Shown: positions 9,653 through 18,506, numbered from the stretch's first letter. The stretch: DNA of 64,000 nucleotides from JAEVLT01 sp050496765 (GCF_050496765.1 NZ_JBNWEO010000015.1:496001-560000); one strand, 5' to 3'. Program-made: numbers and translations. Notes: generated by a model from the letters alone, not told the origin.

Positions 9653-12093
9653 GCACAGTAGAAAAGTTTCGTGATCTGCCTCTTGAAGATGTCCTTGGTG
9701 ACCGTTTTGGCAGATATAGCAAGTATATTATTCAAGAACGTGCGTTACCAGATGCGCGCGATGGCTTAAAGCCTGTACAAAGAAGAATCCTTTTTGCCAT
9801 GCATGTAGAAGGGAACACCCATGATAAAGGCTTCCGTAAATCGGCGAAAACAGTCGGTAATGTCATCGGTAATTACCACCCGCACGGTGACTCCTCTGTT
9901 TATGAAGCGATGGTCAGAATGAGCCAAGAGTGGAAGGTTCGCAATGTTTTGGTCGAAATGCACGGCAATAACGGCAGTGTTGACGGTGATCCGCCGGCAG
10001 CGATGCGGTATACTGAAGCGAGGCTGTCAGCAATTGCAGCGGAATTGCTGCGCGACATTGAAAAACAGACTGTTGAATTTATACCGAATTTTGATGATAC
10101 ATCAAAAGAGCCGACGGTTTTGCCGGCAATGTTTCCAAATTTGCTTGTAAATGGCTCCACCGGAATTTCTGCCGGCTATGCAACCGAAATTCCGCCGCAC
10201 CATCTTGGTGAAGTCATCGATGGTGTGATAATGAAGATGGATCATCCGAATGCCAGCGTCGATGAGTTGATGGCTGTTATAAAAGGGCCAGATTTCCCAA
10301 CGGGCGGCATTATTCAAGGCATTGACGGGATTAAAAAAGCTTACGAAACCGGTAAAGGGAAGATTATTATTCGCGGCAAAGCGGAAATTGAAGATCTCCG
10401 CGGGGGTAGACAGCAAATTGTTATTACGGAAATACCGTTTGAAGTGAATAAAGCAAATCTTGTCAAAAAAATGGACGAATTGCGCCTTGATCGAAAGGTG
10501 GAAGGCATTTCCGAGATTCGCGATGAAACAGATCGAACAGGTCTTCGCATCGTCATTGAATTAAAAAAAGAAGCAGATGCTGAAGGTGTTCTTGCTTATT
10601 TATACAAAAATACCGATCTGCAAGTTCCTTATAATTTTAATATGGTGGCGATCCATAATAGACGTCCGAAATTAATGGGGCTCAGAGAACTGCTTGATGC
10701 GTACATTGAACATCAAAAGGAAGTTGTCACCCGAAGATCGGAATTTGAACTGACTAAAGCAAAAGAACGGCAGCATATCGTAGAAGGCTTAATGAAAGCT
10801 TTGTCGATTCTCGATGAAGTAATCGCAACGATTCGCGCTTCTAAAGACAAACGCGATGCAAAGGACAATTTAATTGCCCAGTACCGTTTTACCGAACCCC
10901 AGGCAGAGGCCATTGTTTCCTTGCAGCTTTATCGGTTAACCAATACGGATATAACCGCATTGCGAATGGAAGCCGAGGAGCTGGCGAAAAAAATCGATGA
11001 ATTGACTGCCATTTTGGAAAGTGAAAGAAAGTTATTCTCTGTTATTAAGAAAGAGTTAAAAGATGTGAAAAAGCGCTTTGAGGATGCCCGCCGCTCGAAA
11101 ATTGAAGCGGAGATTGAAGAATTAAAAATCAACCTTGAAGTGATGGTTCCAAGCGAAGATGTGATTGTGACCGTCACGAAGGAAGGCTATGTCAAGCGGA
11201 CTAGTCTGCGTTCCTTTGCGGCATCCAATGGGCAGGATTTCGCCATGAAAGACACTGATCGCCTACTGGCACAGTTCGAATTGAACACAAAAGATGTGCT
11301 GCTGTTGTTTACAAACAAAGGCAATTATTTATTCTGTCCGGTTCACGAACTCCCGGATATTCGTTGGAAAGATCTTGGCCAGCATATTGCCAACCTTATT
11401 CCGATTGAGCGCGATGAAGAGATTATTCAGGCAATCTCCGTTAAAGACTTTGAACAAAAGGCTTATTTACTTTTTGTAACGCGAAACGGCATGGTCAAGA
11501 AAACGGAATTAAAACAATACAAAGCACAAAGATATTCCAAACCGCTTGTTGGGATCAATCTCAAAGATGATGATCAAGTGATAGATGTTCATCTCACAAA
11601 TGGAACAAACGACTTATTTATGGTTACCCATTATGGTTATGCATTATGGTTTGATGAAGACGAAATCAGTCTTGTAGGAGCAAGGGCAGCAGGTGTAAAA
11701 GGCATCAATCTTAAAGATGACGATTACGTTATTGGCGGAAAACTCATTGAAGCTCATAACAAGCAGTCGATCGTTATTGCTACTCAGCGCGGCGCTGTTA
11801 AAAAGATGAAATTAACAGAATTCGATAAAGCTTCTCGGGCAAAGCGAGGGGTAGTCATTTTACGGGAGTTGAAGGCAAATCCGCATCGTGTGATGGGCTT
11901 TGCGGTTTCAACTGAGTCAGCGGAAATTTCGGTGCAAACAGAAAAAGGGAAGATCGAAACAGTTCTAGTAAATGATTTGAAATTTAGTGACCGTTATTCA
12001 AATGGTTCGTTTATCCTTGATGAAACGGAAAGCGGAAAAGTCGTTGCCTTATGGCAGGCTGTAGTTGAAGCGGATGATACGGTAAATCAATAA
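9649..12093 (+). CDS. parC: DNA topoisomerase IV subunit A (ParC/GrlA)
   Basis: The breakage-reunion subunit of topoisomerase IV, 814 residues. The catalytic tyrosine is Tyr121 in AAMRYTEARLS. The quinolone-resistance region reads HPHGDSSVYEAM, with Ser82, Ser83 and Glu86 at the positions altered in resistant staphylococci, so it is wild type there. The middle is a coiled coil (about 440-490). The C-terminal part has repeated beta-pinwheel blades, e.g. GYVKRTSL, GMVKKTELKQ and GAVKKMKLTEF. It begins inside the parE stop codon and ends at a strong terminator. Confidence 0.97.
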   Translation: MSTVEKFRDLPLEDVLGDRFGRYSKYIIQERALPDARDGLKPVQRRILFAMHVEGNTHDKGFRKSAKTVGNVIGNYHPHGDSSVYEAMVRMSQEWKVRNVLVEMHGNNGSVDGDPPAAMRYTEARLSAIAAELLRDIEKQTVEFIPNFDDTSKEPTVLPAMFPNLLVNGSTGISAGYATEIPPHHLGEVIDGVIMKMDHPNASVDELMAVIKGPDFPTGGIIQGIDGIKKAYETGKGKIIIRGKAEIEDLRGGRQQIVITEIPFEVNKANLVKKMDELRLDRKVEGISEIRDETDRTGLRIVIELKKEADAEGVLAYLYKNTDLQVPYNFNMVAIHNRRPKLMGLRELLDAYIEHQKEVVTRRSEFELTKAKERQHIVEGLMKALSILDEVIATIRASKDKRDAKDNLIAQYRFTEPQAEAIVSLQLYRLTNTDITALRMEAEELAKKIDELTAILESERKLFSVIKKELKDVKKRFEDARRSKIEAEIEELKINLEVMVPSEDVIVTVTKEGYVKRTSLRSFAASNGQDFAMKDTDRLLAQFELNTKDVLLLFTNKGNYLFCPVHELPDIRWKDLGQHIANLIPIERDEEIIQAISVKDFEQKAYLLFVTRNGMVKKTELKQYKAQRYSKPLVGINLKDDDQVIDVHLTNGTNDLFMVTHYGYALWFDEDEISLVGARAAGVKGINLKDDDYVIGGKLIEAHNKQSIVIATQRGAVKKMKLTEFDKASRAKRGVVILRELKANPHRVMGFAVSTESAEISVQTEKGKIETVLVNDLKFSDRYSNGSFILDETESGKVVALWQAVVEADDTVNQ

Positions 12094-12099
12094 AATTTG

Positions 12100-12137
12100 G
12101 AAAACGGATGCAGTCGGATTGCATCCGTTTTCTTTTT
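12100..12137 (+). terminator. Intrinsic terminator of parEC
   Basis: Thirteen-base arms GAAAACGGATGCA (12100-12112) and TGCATCCGTTTTC (12120-12132), with a 7-nt loop and then TTTTT. Confidence 0.9.
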
Positions 12138-12160
12138 ACAATATTCTAACGGGAATGGCA

Positions 12161-12218
12161 GGTGACAGTTAAAGAAAACCATCTTTTTTGAAAAAATAGG
12201 CTGCTGTCACCCCTTTTT
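12161..12218 (+). repeat. Long-loop hairpin after parEC
   Basis: GGTGACAG (12161-12168) pairs with CTGTCACC (12204-12211), which is followed by CCTTTTTTGG. The loop itself contains TTTTTTGAAAAAA. It may be a second terminator or a small dispersed hairpin element; there is no gene between it and the parC terminator. Confidence 0.45.
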
Positions 12219-12276
12219 TGGCTAATCATATACTACTAGTAGCAAGATGATTGCTTGATGGGAGGGAAGATTTGCG

Positions 12277-12756
12277 ATGAGTATTTTTATTCCTTCAAAA
12301 TTAACGGTTGAGCTGCAGGCACCTGCTACTGCCTTTCGCCCGGTAGAGGGCAGAAAATACACTTTCATCCATTCAGATGTTTCAGGGGGATTGTTTTTAG
12401 CAATTGGCAAGAATTTTGATTATAAAAACATTAATCAAAAGGATCGTGATGAGGTCTTTGCAGAATGGAAGAGGCAGATGGGGGAATTTGTTTTATGGGG
12501 GCAGGTACATGTCAGCGGTGGAGAATTTGATGAAAAGTACGCAAAGGTTCGCTATTTGATTTTTAAAAAAGAGCTCGATTTAGCCTTGAAAGCCATGATT
12601 TATGGGGATCAAAGTCTTTTTACCAGTTTTCCGTGGCTGTTGGATGCACCTATATATATTCAGTTTGAATCAGAATTCTCACAATATAATCAAATTTTAT
12701 ATTACGGAAGACCACGTGATTATCTTTATATGACAACACAGCAAACTGTTTCATAA
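12277..12756 (+). CDS. Staygreen (SGR) domain protein
   Basis: A 159-residue protein with the architecture of the staygreen family. It starts FIPSKLTVEL, continues YTFIHSDVSGGLFLAIG, has VHVSGGEFDEKYAKVRYLIFKKEL and ALKAMIYGD, and ends in an aromatic segment (DAPIYIQFES). In plants and algae SGR removes the central magnesium of chlorophyll a. Bacterial homologues are known, including in bacteria without chlorophyll, and their physiological substrate is not settled. It stands alone between the parC terminator and its own terminator. The ATG at 12277 is preceded by GGGAGGGAAG. The family call rests on recognised motifs, not on a search. Confidence 0.75.
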   Translation: MSIFIPSKLTVELQAPATAFRPVEGRKYTFIHSDVSGGLFLAIGKNFDYKNINQKDRDEVFAEWKRQMGEFVLWGQVHVSGGEFDEKYAKVRYLIFKKELDLALKAMIYGDQSLFTSFPWLLDAPIYIQFESEFSQYNQILYYGRPRDYLYMTTQQTVS

Positions 12757-12800
12757 ACAAGGGATGCCACCAAGCAAACAGGGGGTAATCGTAAAAATTA

Positions 12801-12840
12801 AAAACGCATTGAGAACAGTCGAACAATCTCAGTGCGTTTT
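12801..12840 (+). terminator. Intrinsic terminator after the SGR gene
   Basis: AAAACGCATTGAGA (12801-12814) pairs with TCTCAGTGCGTTTT (12827-12840) with one T-G pair. The flanking A and T runs would let it work on both strands. Confidence 0.85.
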
Positions 12841-13326
12841 ATTGTGGTATCGAGAAATATATTCATAATAAATAATATTATGTAAACTTCAATATAAAAA
12901 ATGGGAATCAACAGATTGAGCTTGTTGTACAAAATAGAATGAAGACCAAGATGAATACTCAACTTTGTGGGCTATTCAATCAACTTCATTTTCTCCGTCT
13001 CACTATCTAAAGTATACTTATTTAATGATACAGATTTTAATCATCCTTAATTGGTTCCTAGAATATATGTTATGTTAACTAAAGAAAAATTGGCTTAATA
13101 CACTCTTCCTCTATGACTTGCCAAGGAGCTTCTAAATTAGAATATTACCCATTAAAATTATGTTTAAAATTACCTATAGCATAAAAAATACTTGCCCTCA
13201 AAAGAAATTGAAGACAAATAAATGGTACTACAATGCAGTTGGAAATGAATCATAAGTATTAGCTACTTTTGGATGAAATCCATTAGATATTGGCAAAATT
13301 GCAGCAATGTTTCAGTAAGCAGCATC
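12841..13326 (-). pseudogene. Decayed coding remnants, unassigned
   Basis: No intact gene is seen. The minus strand still gives coding-like stretches broken by stops: one near 13220-13320 containing NIAAILPISNGFHPKVANTYD, and one near 13079-13210 containing FYAIGNFKHNFNG, a stop, then SNLEAPWQVIEEECIKP ending at a TAG (13079-13081). They lie just downstream of the split zinc-finger gene and may be remains of one or two neighbouring genes. No family is recognised. Confidence 0.35.
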
Positions 13327-13497
13327 CTACTCATATATAAAATCCATTGTGAATACCAAATCACCAATACTTTTCAGATATTCCTCATGACCATCTTCCT
13401 TGCCTAGATTCCAAGGAATTTGATTAATTTCAAAAAAATAAATGAAATCATTTATATAGCAATCCGCTATTTTGGCGGCTTTATGAAAAGAAATTGA

Positions 13498-15104
13498 GGC
13501 TCTTCGCTATTTAGTATTGAAAAAACAACATAATAGGATCTAGTCTTTTCTATCATTTTTTGGGCACTGCCAGCATTCAATGCTCCGTTAATGGCAAGAG
13601 GAAAACCAAAAACCGGACAAGGGAATGTGTTCAATTGCTCGCTCAGTATTCACCACCTGTAACTTGAATAATCACCCAAAATGTGGACATACTTATTCAT
13701 GGACAAGGGAATGTGTTCGGTTGCGAGCGAGGTATGGCTCCAAACTGTAACGCATTCTTTTTTGCTTATTGGTTATTTTTTACGACTCCTTGACCAAGTC
13801 CAGTTTATTAACTGTTGCATAAATCATGGCAATAAAATTATCTGGAGAACGGTATCCACGGGCTTTTCTTTTGGCAGCTTGAACCAAACTGTTTATTCCT
13901 TCAAGCAGACCATTGGTCAATTTGGTTTTAAACCATCTCAAAATACCGTCTTTATGCTTTTTTAGCGACTGTGCTAACTTAATCATCGGTTCCAGTTGAG
14001 ATCGGATTGCCCAGTTATACCACTCATCAAAGTATAATTCAGAGATGCCTGCTGATTTAGTAAACATTTTCTGCAATGACAATTTCATACGATATGCACG
14101 ACCTGTTGCTAGATCCATGTCCTTAAGTTTGGCATATGTTTTCTGTTGCTTTTCGGTAAGATTTTCTTGGTTTTTAAGCCATACATACCGTGAATTCTTT
14201 AGTTCCGGCTGAGTGGCCTGTTCTTGCCTTCGTACGTTGTCCAATGCTTCATTGACCATTTTCATCACATGAAATTTGTCAAATGTAATCGGTGCTTCAG
14301 GGAAATGCTCTTCAATACCTGAGATAAACGATGGAGACATGTCACAACAGAAATCTTTAATTTGAGAACGTGGAACACCTTTCCTATCAAGGAATTGGCA
14401 GAATTCCTGTAAGACATCTGCTCCTTTTCCAGTCGTGACAAAAATGACCCGTTTGGTGTCCGTATCTACAAATAATGTCACGTATTTGTGGCCTTTTGTA
14501 CGCGAGGTTTCGTCCATAGCTACACTTTTTACATTGGAAATATCAATGTTTTCAACCGCTTTATCAACGTAGTGTTTAAAGACTCTCCAAAGACGGGTAT
14601 CATGTTCACCAACTTTACGGGCAACTGCGGCAACTGGCATTTCAACCATCAACGACAACACATGAAATTCGAAAAGTATTGAAAATCCGGCTCCTGGGCG
14701 TGCCCAATCAATGATAACAGTAAGTATTTTTCCACATGATTCACATTTAACCCTAGGCATTCTTGCATGAAGTATGGTTTGATATTGCCAAAAGTCAAGA
14801 TGTCTCCATGTACGGTCTTGATCCTGAATATCATGAACCTTGCATCCCGGTGATCCGCAATTAGGACATGAAAATTCAGCGCCTTTTCTGTACTCAAGAT
14901 AAATGTGAAGTGTTTTTTCCTCTTTGGCTAATTCATGATGAAAAACATACCATGGTTCAGGTATTTCTAAAGCTGCTTCAAATACATCATAATCTTCTGG
15001 GTAATCTTTCATAAAGCTTCTCAACTCCCAGGCGTTCTATTAGTTTTTACCCAGTATTGACAGTTTTATGAGGTTTTAAACTAAACACTAAATAGCGAGG
15101 AAGC
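13498..15104 (-). mobile_element. ISL3-family insertion sequence, copy 1
   Basis: The ends are set by comparison with the second copy: GGCTCTTCGCTATTTAGTATT at 13498 and, inverted, GCTTCCTCGCTATTTAGTGTT ending at 15104. Length is 1607 bp against 1606 for copy 2; one extra A occurs just upstream of the transposase ATG. An 8-bp flank GAAATTGA precedes the left end, but the matching octamer on the right is at 15112-15119, seven bases beyond the IS end. About 280 bp between the transposase stop and the left end hold two near-copies of GGACAAGGGAATGTGTTC. Confidence 0.9.
13780..15012 (-). CDS. ISL3-family transposase (copy 1)
   Basis: A 410-residue transposase. The N-terminal zinc finger reads CPNCGSPGC with a following CESCGK. 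The DDE domain has the first Asp in SVAMDETSRTKG, the second in FCCDMSPSF and the Glu in TNGLLEGINS, the order expected for ISL3. The middle holds the alpha-helical insertion and the C-terminus ends KRKARGYRSPDNF. The protein sequence is identical to that of copy 2. The ATG at 15012 is used because it is the only start shared by both copies; a TTG twelve bases upstream is in frame only here. Confidence 0.95.
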   Translation of the reverse strand: MKDYPEDYDVFEAALEIPEPWYVFHHELAKEEKTLHIYLEYRKGAEFSCPNCGSPGCKVHDIQDQDRTWRHLDFWQYQTILHARMPRVKCESCGKILTVIIDWARPGAGFSILFEFHVLSLMVEMPVAAVARKVGEHDTRLWRVFKHYVDKAVENIDISNVKSVAMDETSRTKGHKYVTLFVDTDTKRVIFVTTGKGADVLQEFCQFLDRKGVPRSQIKDFCCDMSPSFISGIEEHFPEAPITFDKFHVMKMVNEALDNVRRQEQATQPELKNSRYVWLKNQENLTEKQQKTYAKLKDMDLATGRAYRMKLSLQKMFTKSAGISELYFDEWYNWAIRSQLEPMIKLAQSLKKHKDGILRWFKTKLTNGLLEGINSLVQAAKRKARGYRSPDNFIAMIYATVNKLDLVKES

Positions 15105-15523
15105 GAAATGCGAAATTGAATTTGTTACTAATAGCGAAATAGCGATGGAAAAATAGATCGATTTTTTTAGAGAATCTTCCACATTTAAATTGCGAAGCTG
15201 AGCCGCTACCTTTTCTGGTAGATTAATTAGCTCATATTCCCATTCTGGATCTTTCTCTTCAAATGATGGCTCTATCTCCTCCCACTCCTCATATGTAATA
15301 CCATATGGGAATCCGTTTGAAGTGTAACTTGCTATGAAGGCAAAATTTTCGTCTGAGTATTGATTTGTACTTTGTGCCTTGTTTGATTTTTGGCATTTTT
15401 TGCATAGATGCTTGCGATGCCCTTTCCCGCTAAATTTTTCATTTGGAAGGTATTCTTCACATCCGATGCAAAAATGGCCTCTCCTCTTCTTTTTTCCCAA
15501 TTAAAACCTCTCCAATTTTCTTC

Positions 15524-15832
15524 TCAGTTTAAAAAATTTTTAAATTGTTCTTTTTCCTCTTCGGTCAATAAGTTTAAATCCTTTTTCGCCTGGAATATAA
15601 GAAATTCATCATCCCAGCCATTATAGTTAAACATAGACCAATTTTTTTGATTTTGCTTATGAAATTCATGAACGCGTTCCGTTAATTCAAAGTAAGGCAT
15701 TTTTCCTGCCTTCCATTCCAAAAAATTATTATACAATGGCTCCAATGCTTTCTCAGTTACCATTTTATGATATTGCTCGACAATTTCTCGATCTCTTCTT
15801 CTTTCCGCCTTGGACTTTTTGGATTTTGCCAT
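15524..15832 (-). CDS. Conserved hypothetical protein
   Basis: A 102-residue soluble protein with a very basic N-terminus (MAKSKKSKAERRRDRE) and an acidic, helical C-terminus (LTEEEKEQFKNFL). It contains the aromatic cluster WSMFNYNGWDDEFL in the middle. I do not recognise the family. It ends 24 bases before the start of the split zinc-finger gene, in the same direction, and probably forms an operon with it. The ATG at 15832 is preceded by AGGAG on the minus strand. Confidence 0.7.
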   Translation of the reverse strand: MAKSKKSKAERRRDREIVEQYHKMVTEKALEPLYNNFLEWKAGKMPYFELTERVHEFHKQNQKNWSMFNYNGWDDEFLIFQAKKDLNLLTEEEKEQFKNFLN

Positions 15833-15901
15833 GATTTTCTCCTACGAAATTTGTTTAGTATAATGATAGTATAACTTGCGGTCGATTTAAAGGGAGGAAG
15901 G

Positions 15902-16318
15902 ATGAAAAAAGTACACCGACAACTTTCCCGAAAAAAAATAAGGGTCTATTATATAGTTGCAATTACAATCACAATCTTTTTGGGTCTTGCCTCAAGGAAA
16001 TACGGCTTTTTGCTCTTCACATTTATAGCAGAGAACGCTGGAGACATGCTTTGGGCGACAATGGTTTATTTCGGTTTCCGCTTTCTGTTCGTTCATAATC
16101 GTTTTGCCACAGCCATTTGGCTTAGTTTCATATTTAGTTTTGCCATTAAGTTCAGTCAGTTGTACCAAGCGGACTGGATCAACCATATTCGCGGTACGCT
16201 ACTGGGCGCATTAATACTTGGGAAGGGATTTCTTTTTGCGGATTTGATTCATTATAGTGTGGGGATCGTGTTTGCAGCATTCTTAGATAAACAAATCATC
16301 AAAGGAAGATTGCAATAA
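15902..16318 (+). CDS. DUF2809 family membrane protein
   Basis: A 138-residue protein with about four hydrophobic segments. The pattern GLASRKYG near residue 30, GDMLWATMVYFGFRF, and YQADWINHIRGTLLGALILGKGF split around residues 95-115 are typical of DUF2809 proteins, small inner-membrane proteins of unknown function. The N-terminus is basic (MKKVHRQLSRKK). AGGGAGGAAGG directly precedes the ATG at 15902. It is divergent from the hypothetical gene at 15524 and is followed 83 bases later by a MarC-type gene in the same direction. Confidence 0.8.
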   Translation: MKKVHRQLSRKKIRVYYIVAITITIFLGLASRKYGFLLFTFIAENAGDMLWATMVYFGFRFLFVHNRFATAIWLSFIFSFAIKFSQLYQADWINHIRGTLLGALILGKGFLFADLIHYSVGIVFAAFLDKQIIKGRLQ

Positions 16319-16401
16319 TAAGTTACCTTTCTCCTCTTGTGGGTAATATAAAAATAGAACTCAGAAAATTTTGGTTTGAAACCAGTAAGGGAGGAAGTTG
16401 T

Positions 16402-17025
16402 TTGCTTAGTCTGCTTTTAAAATTGATCGTATCTTTTTTCGCTGTGATGAATCCGATTGGAAATATTCCTATCTTTATTTCCCTTACAAACGGATATTCT
16501 CTAGAGGAAAAGAAACGTACTGCCAGGAAAGCTGCGATTGTTTCTTTGTGCATCTTAACTGTTTTTCTAGTACTCGGCAATTTTATTTTTTCCATGTTTG
16601 GGATCACGATTCATGCGTTTCGGGTAGCTGGCGGAATCTTGATTTTCGGAATTGCGTATAACTTGCTCCATGCGAAAACATCAAAGGCGCAGAGTCCGCA
16701 AGCAAAAGAAAAAAAGGAAGCAACGGAAAAAGAAGATATTTCGATTACCCCTCTTGCCCTGCCGATCATGGCTGGACCAGGTACGATTGCTACCGTCATG
16801 ACACATTCCAGCTCACATAATCTCAATAATTTGATAATGGTTTTTGTTGCTTTTGTATTAGTACTTGCCCTTTCTTATTTCTTGTTTTACTACTCATCCC
16901 CCATTATTGCCAAACTTGGCCAAGGTGGATTGAATGTTGTTACAAGGTTAATGGGTTTAATCCTTGCTGTTATAGCTATTCAAATGATCGCAGAAGGTAT
17001 ACACGGTCTTTTTCCGCGACTATAA
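16402..17025 (+). CDS. MarC family integral membrane protein
   Basis: A protein of 207 residues from the TTG at 16402 with about six transmembrane segments. MarC-family markers are VMNPIGNIPIFISLT near the N-terminus, RVAGGILIFGIAYNLL in the third segment, and PLALPIMAGPGTIATVM after a charged loop. The transport or other role of MarC proteins is not established, and early links to multidrug resistance were not upheld. The open frame begins at 16339, but the GGGAGGAAG at 16389-16397 points to the TTG at 16402, which also starts the protein in its first hydrophobic helix as in relatives. Confidence 0.85.
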   Translation: MLSLLLKLIVSFFAVMNPIGNIPIFISLTNGYSLEEKKRTARKAAIVSLCILTVFLVLGNFIFSMFGITIHAFRVAGGILIFGIAYNLLHAKTSKAQSPQAKEKKEATEKEDISITPLALPIMAGPGTIATVMTHSSSHNLNNLIMVFVAFVLVLALSYFLFYYSSPIIAKLGQGGLNVVTRLMGLILAVIAIQMIAEGIHGLFPRL

Positions 17026-17227
17026 ACAACAACCGGGCACAACACTAAGTAGTTCGCTATTAGAGTACAAGAATGTATAAAACAGATGGAAGTTTAGTTA
17101 AACAGCATTTTATTTTCTGTTGGGTAAATTTGGGTATCTGTCTACTCCTAGGACAACAATTCTTCATAGCATGAAATTGTGACCAATTGGAAGGCAAAAC
17201 AGAAAGTATATCTGGGGAGGAATTGGA

Positions 17228-17806
17228 ATGGAAATGGAACAGCAAAAACAATACCGGGAAGACTTATTGGAGTGGTGTAATCATATTTATCTGCATTGGG
17301 AAAGTATGAAACCACAGTTTATAAATCACTCTGATCCAATCACCTTAGAGGAATGGGAAGAATCTCATAGGGAATTGACAGAAAAATTAGACACAGACGG
17401 TGATGTGGAATTTGATGACTATCGGAGTGCGAAAAAACTATATGAAAGTTGGGAGCATCTGTGCAGTGAAAATCAGGCATATCAAGAGAAGGCAGAAGCG
17501 GAGTTTGAAAAAAACAGAGAAATGCAACAATATCGTGAACAGTTATTGGAATGGTGCAACAACCTTCATTTTCATTGGGAAAGTATGCGGACAAAGTTTT
17601 CAAAAATGTTCGACTTGAGAAGCTTGGAAGAATGGGAAGAAACTTACCGTGAGTTAACAGAAAAATTGCAAACAGAAGATGATGTGCCGTTTGATGCGTA
17701 TGAAACTGCCCAAAAGCTATATGAAGGATGGAATCAACTTTATTGCGAAGCAAGCATCTACGATGATATCAGCAAAGCTGAAATGGAGATGGTCAATCCT
17801 ATTTAA
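17228..17806 (+). CDS. Hypothetical acidic protein with a duplicated 90-residue module
   Basis: The 192-residue protein is two copies of one module placed head to tail. Both share the pattern QYREXLLEWCN, HWESM, LEEWEE, RELTEKL, and then DDVXFDXYXXAXKLYEXW. The first copy covers about residues 5-85 and the second about 100-180. It is acidic and helix-rich, has no signal peptide, and has one conserved Cys per module (LEWCN). I do not recognise the family. A strong terminator follows. The start ATG at 17228 has GGGGAGGAATTGG upstream. Confidence 0.75.
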   Translation: MEMEQQKQYREDLLEWCNHIYLHWESMKPQFINHSDPITLEEWEESHRELTEKLDTDGDVEFDDYRSAKKLYESWEHLCSENQAYQEKAEAEFEKNREMQQYREQLLEWCNNLHFHWESMRTKFSKMFDLRSLEEWEETYRELTEKLQTEDDVPFDAYETAQKLYEGWNQLYCEASIYDDISKAEMEMVNPI

Positions 17807-17833
17807 CGAACTTTTACGATTTGCACAATTCCC

Positions 17834-17884
17834 CCCTCGCTTCTAATTTATATTTGTTGCTTTAAATTAGAAGCAAGGGTTTTA
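17834..17884 (+). terminator. Intrinsic terminator, probably bidirectional
   Basis: CCTCGCTTCTAATTTA (17835-17850) pairs with TAAATTAGAAGCAAGG (17863-17878), followed by GTTTT. It sits between the duplicated protein gene and the 3' end of bioY. Confidence 0.85.
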
Positions 17885-17915
17885 GGAAAAATTGAAGAAT
17901 AAATAAAACCCATCA

Positions 17916-18506
17916 TCACGCATTTTTGATATTTTTAAATTGACTCCTGGTTAAAACTGTCCTTTCTAAACGTTGACCGAGGATCCCAGCAAAAATGGCA
18001 AGAATTATATCTTTTGGCAGCGGAACAACCATCCACAACCAGGCCATTTTATACGAAAACCCTTCTGGGGCAGCTGCCCATATTTTATAAGCTGCAAACA
18101 TCCAATTCGTACCAACCGCATAGTTGATAACCATCCCAATTAATGCGGCCACAATGTACATACTAGTTGTTTTGTTCGATTTTTCGATTATGTAACCAAT
18201 GACCCAGGCTACAAGAATATAGGAAACGATAAATCCAAAAGTAGGGCTGACAATCGACGAAAAACCACCGCTAAATTTCGCAAACACTGGGACCCCGACT
18301 AAACCAACGAGTGCATATGCAGTCATTGCAATCGCTCCTAAACGGCTTCCAAGAACCACACCTGCTAAAATCGCAAAAAAGGTTTGCAATGTAATCGGAA
18401 CTCCCCCAATAACAAAAAACGGTGCAATTGATGTAATGTTCGCGCCAATTCCCATTAACGCCACAAACATTCCAGCAAGAGTGAGATCAATTGTTTTAAG
18501 CTTCAT
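17916..18506 (-). CDS. bioY: Biotin transporter substrate-binding S component BioY
   Basis: A 196-residue hydrophobic protein with about six membrane segments. It matches BioY in GVPITLQTFFAILAGVVLG split over residues 35-53, LVGVPVFAKFSGG around 69, and SPTFGFIVSY. BioY captures biotin at the outer face of the membrane and works with the ECF energy-coupling proteins, which are not in this window. A BirA operator about 60-95 bases upstream indicates repression by biotin-loaded BirA. The GGAGGTT just before the ATG at 18506 is a good ribosome site. The presence of biotin-dependent carboxylase genes at 36-38 kb fits the need for biotin uptake. Confidence 0.93.
   Translation of the reverse strand: MKLKTIDLTLAGMFVALMGIGANITSIAPFFVIGGVPITLQTFFAILAGVVLGSRLGAIAMTAYALVGLVGVPVFAKFSGGFSSIVSPTFGFIVSYILVAWVIGYIIEKSNKTTSMYIVAALIGMVINYAVGTNWMFAAYKIWAAAPEGFSYKMAWLWMVVPLPKDIILAIFAGILGQRLERTVLTRSQFKNIKNA

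Larger units (their letters stand above)
13327..15500 (-). pseudogene. Hypothetical zinc-finger protein gene split by an ISL3 element
   Basis: The N-terminal part (15500 to about 15112) encodes a basic start (MGKKKRRGHFC), a Cys4-type zinc-binding pattern (CIGC, then CKKC) and an acidic middle. After 15112 the frame runs into the IS and stops at 15081. The C-terminal part resumes on the other side, from 13497 down to a TAG at 13327-13329, in the same frame. Both junctions share TCAATTTC (GAAATTGA on the plus strand). Joining at this octamer restores an uninterrupted protein of about 183 residues reading TNSISFHKAAKIAD across the join. The protein is not recognised. The neighbouring gene at 15524-15832 probably belongs to the same unit. 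Confidence 0.75.
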
